14,233 nt of DNA from an uncultured Flavobacteriales bacterium (GTDB lineage Bacteria; Bacteroidota; Bacteroidia; Flavobacteriales; Crocinitomicaceae). This document shows, one piece after another, positions 14,181-14,233 of this stretch. The number at the start of each line of letters is the position of its first letter. Positions within the stretch are counted from its first letter, which is position 1. The stretch lies in assembly GCA_946478775.1 (NCBI GenBank), contig CAMLDR010000109.1, forward strand, positions 1 through 14,233. The letters run 5' to 3'. The position numbers and the translations under genes are program-made. The notes beneath the pieces are model-generated. The model made no database searches and was not told the origin of the DNA. It saw only the letters and a list, made by a program, of their open reading frames with translations.

Positions 14181-14233
14181 ATGAGTAAATCTGGAATATT
14201 TACGTCCTCATTAGCAAAGAAGTATTGGATGGC
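14181..14233 (+). CDS. sdhC: N-terminus of succinate dehydrogenase cytochrome b subunit (partial)
   Basis: The first 17 codons and two bases of a gene cut by the window edge, reading MSKSGIFTSSLAKKYWM and then the start of an Ala codon. The pattern S-S-x-A-K-K-Y-W-M-A matches the N-terminus I recall for the Bacteroidota di-heme cytochrome b558 membrane subunit of succinate:quinone oxidoreductase, just before its first transmembrane helix. A promoter-like box and the preceding terminator fit an operon start, with sdhA and sdhB expected next outside the window. The identification rests on 17 residues and should be treated as probable. Confidence 0.7.
   Translation, partial: MSKSGIFTSSLAKKYWM

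Noticed and set aside
1..14233. A new defence, mobile or biosynthetic system.
   Set aside because: Every sizeable gene belongs to a recognised chromosomal family, and there is no integrase, transposase, nuclease-effector pair, toxin-antitoxin pair or biosynthetic cluster.

Overview
The window looks like ordinary chromosomal DNA of a Bacteroidota bacterium, probably Flavobacteriales. Four things point there: a secreted protein with a type IX secretion (T9SS) C-terminal sorting domain, a TonB-dependent receptor with an N-terminal carboxypeptidase-regulatory-like domain, a PCMD-like plus PKD plus repeat architecture, and TAnnTTTG boxes (the Bacteroidota primary-sigma -7 element) just upstream of most genes. 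Closeness to Crocinitomicaceae/Fluviicola is only an impression. No phage, insertion sequence, CRISPR, tRNA or rRNA is visible. No intergenic gap exceeds 300 bases.

Layout. 1-141: a seven-base tandem repeat running off the left edge, then non-coding sequence. 142-1663 (minus): a zinc-free MDR quinone oxidoreductase (VAT1-like) followed, with a short overlap, by an NlpE-like lipoprotein. 1758-2579 (plus): a two-domain universal stress protein, divergent from the oxidoreductase. 2669-4107 (minus): an RDD-family membrane protein then the 16S rRNA methyltransferase RsmI, 11 bases apart. 4317-6409 (minus): an M42 aminopeptidase then an exported endonuclease/exonuclease/phosphatase-family protein, 17 bases apart. 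6642-8795 (plus): a 717-residue T9SS-secreted protein. 8866-11277 (plus): a TonB-dependent receptor. 11323-11979 (plus): a SCO1/SenC copper chaperone. 12240-14006 (plus): an enlarged FucP-family MFS transporter closed by a clear terminator. 14181 to the edge: the first 17 codons of what looks like sdhC.

How the genes fit together. The left half is housekeeping and stress physiology: redox enzyme, UspA, envelope lipoprotein, ribosome modification, peptide turnover. The right half is cell-envelope biology: an exported adhesin-like protein, an outer-membrane importer, a copper chaperone for cytochrome oxidase assembly, a sugar-type permease, and the start of the succinate dehydrogenase operon. 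The receptor and SCO protein are close and co-directional, so a link to copper is possible but unproven.

I found no convincing new multi-gene system. The points most worth a second look are the transporter with two apparent extra transmembrane hairpins and a charged loop, the terminator-like hairpin between the only room for a receptor promoter and the receptor start, the mirrored TAAATTTG boxes at the divergent pair, the four-fold cysteine-paired repeats in the secreted protein, and intergenic repeat relics.
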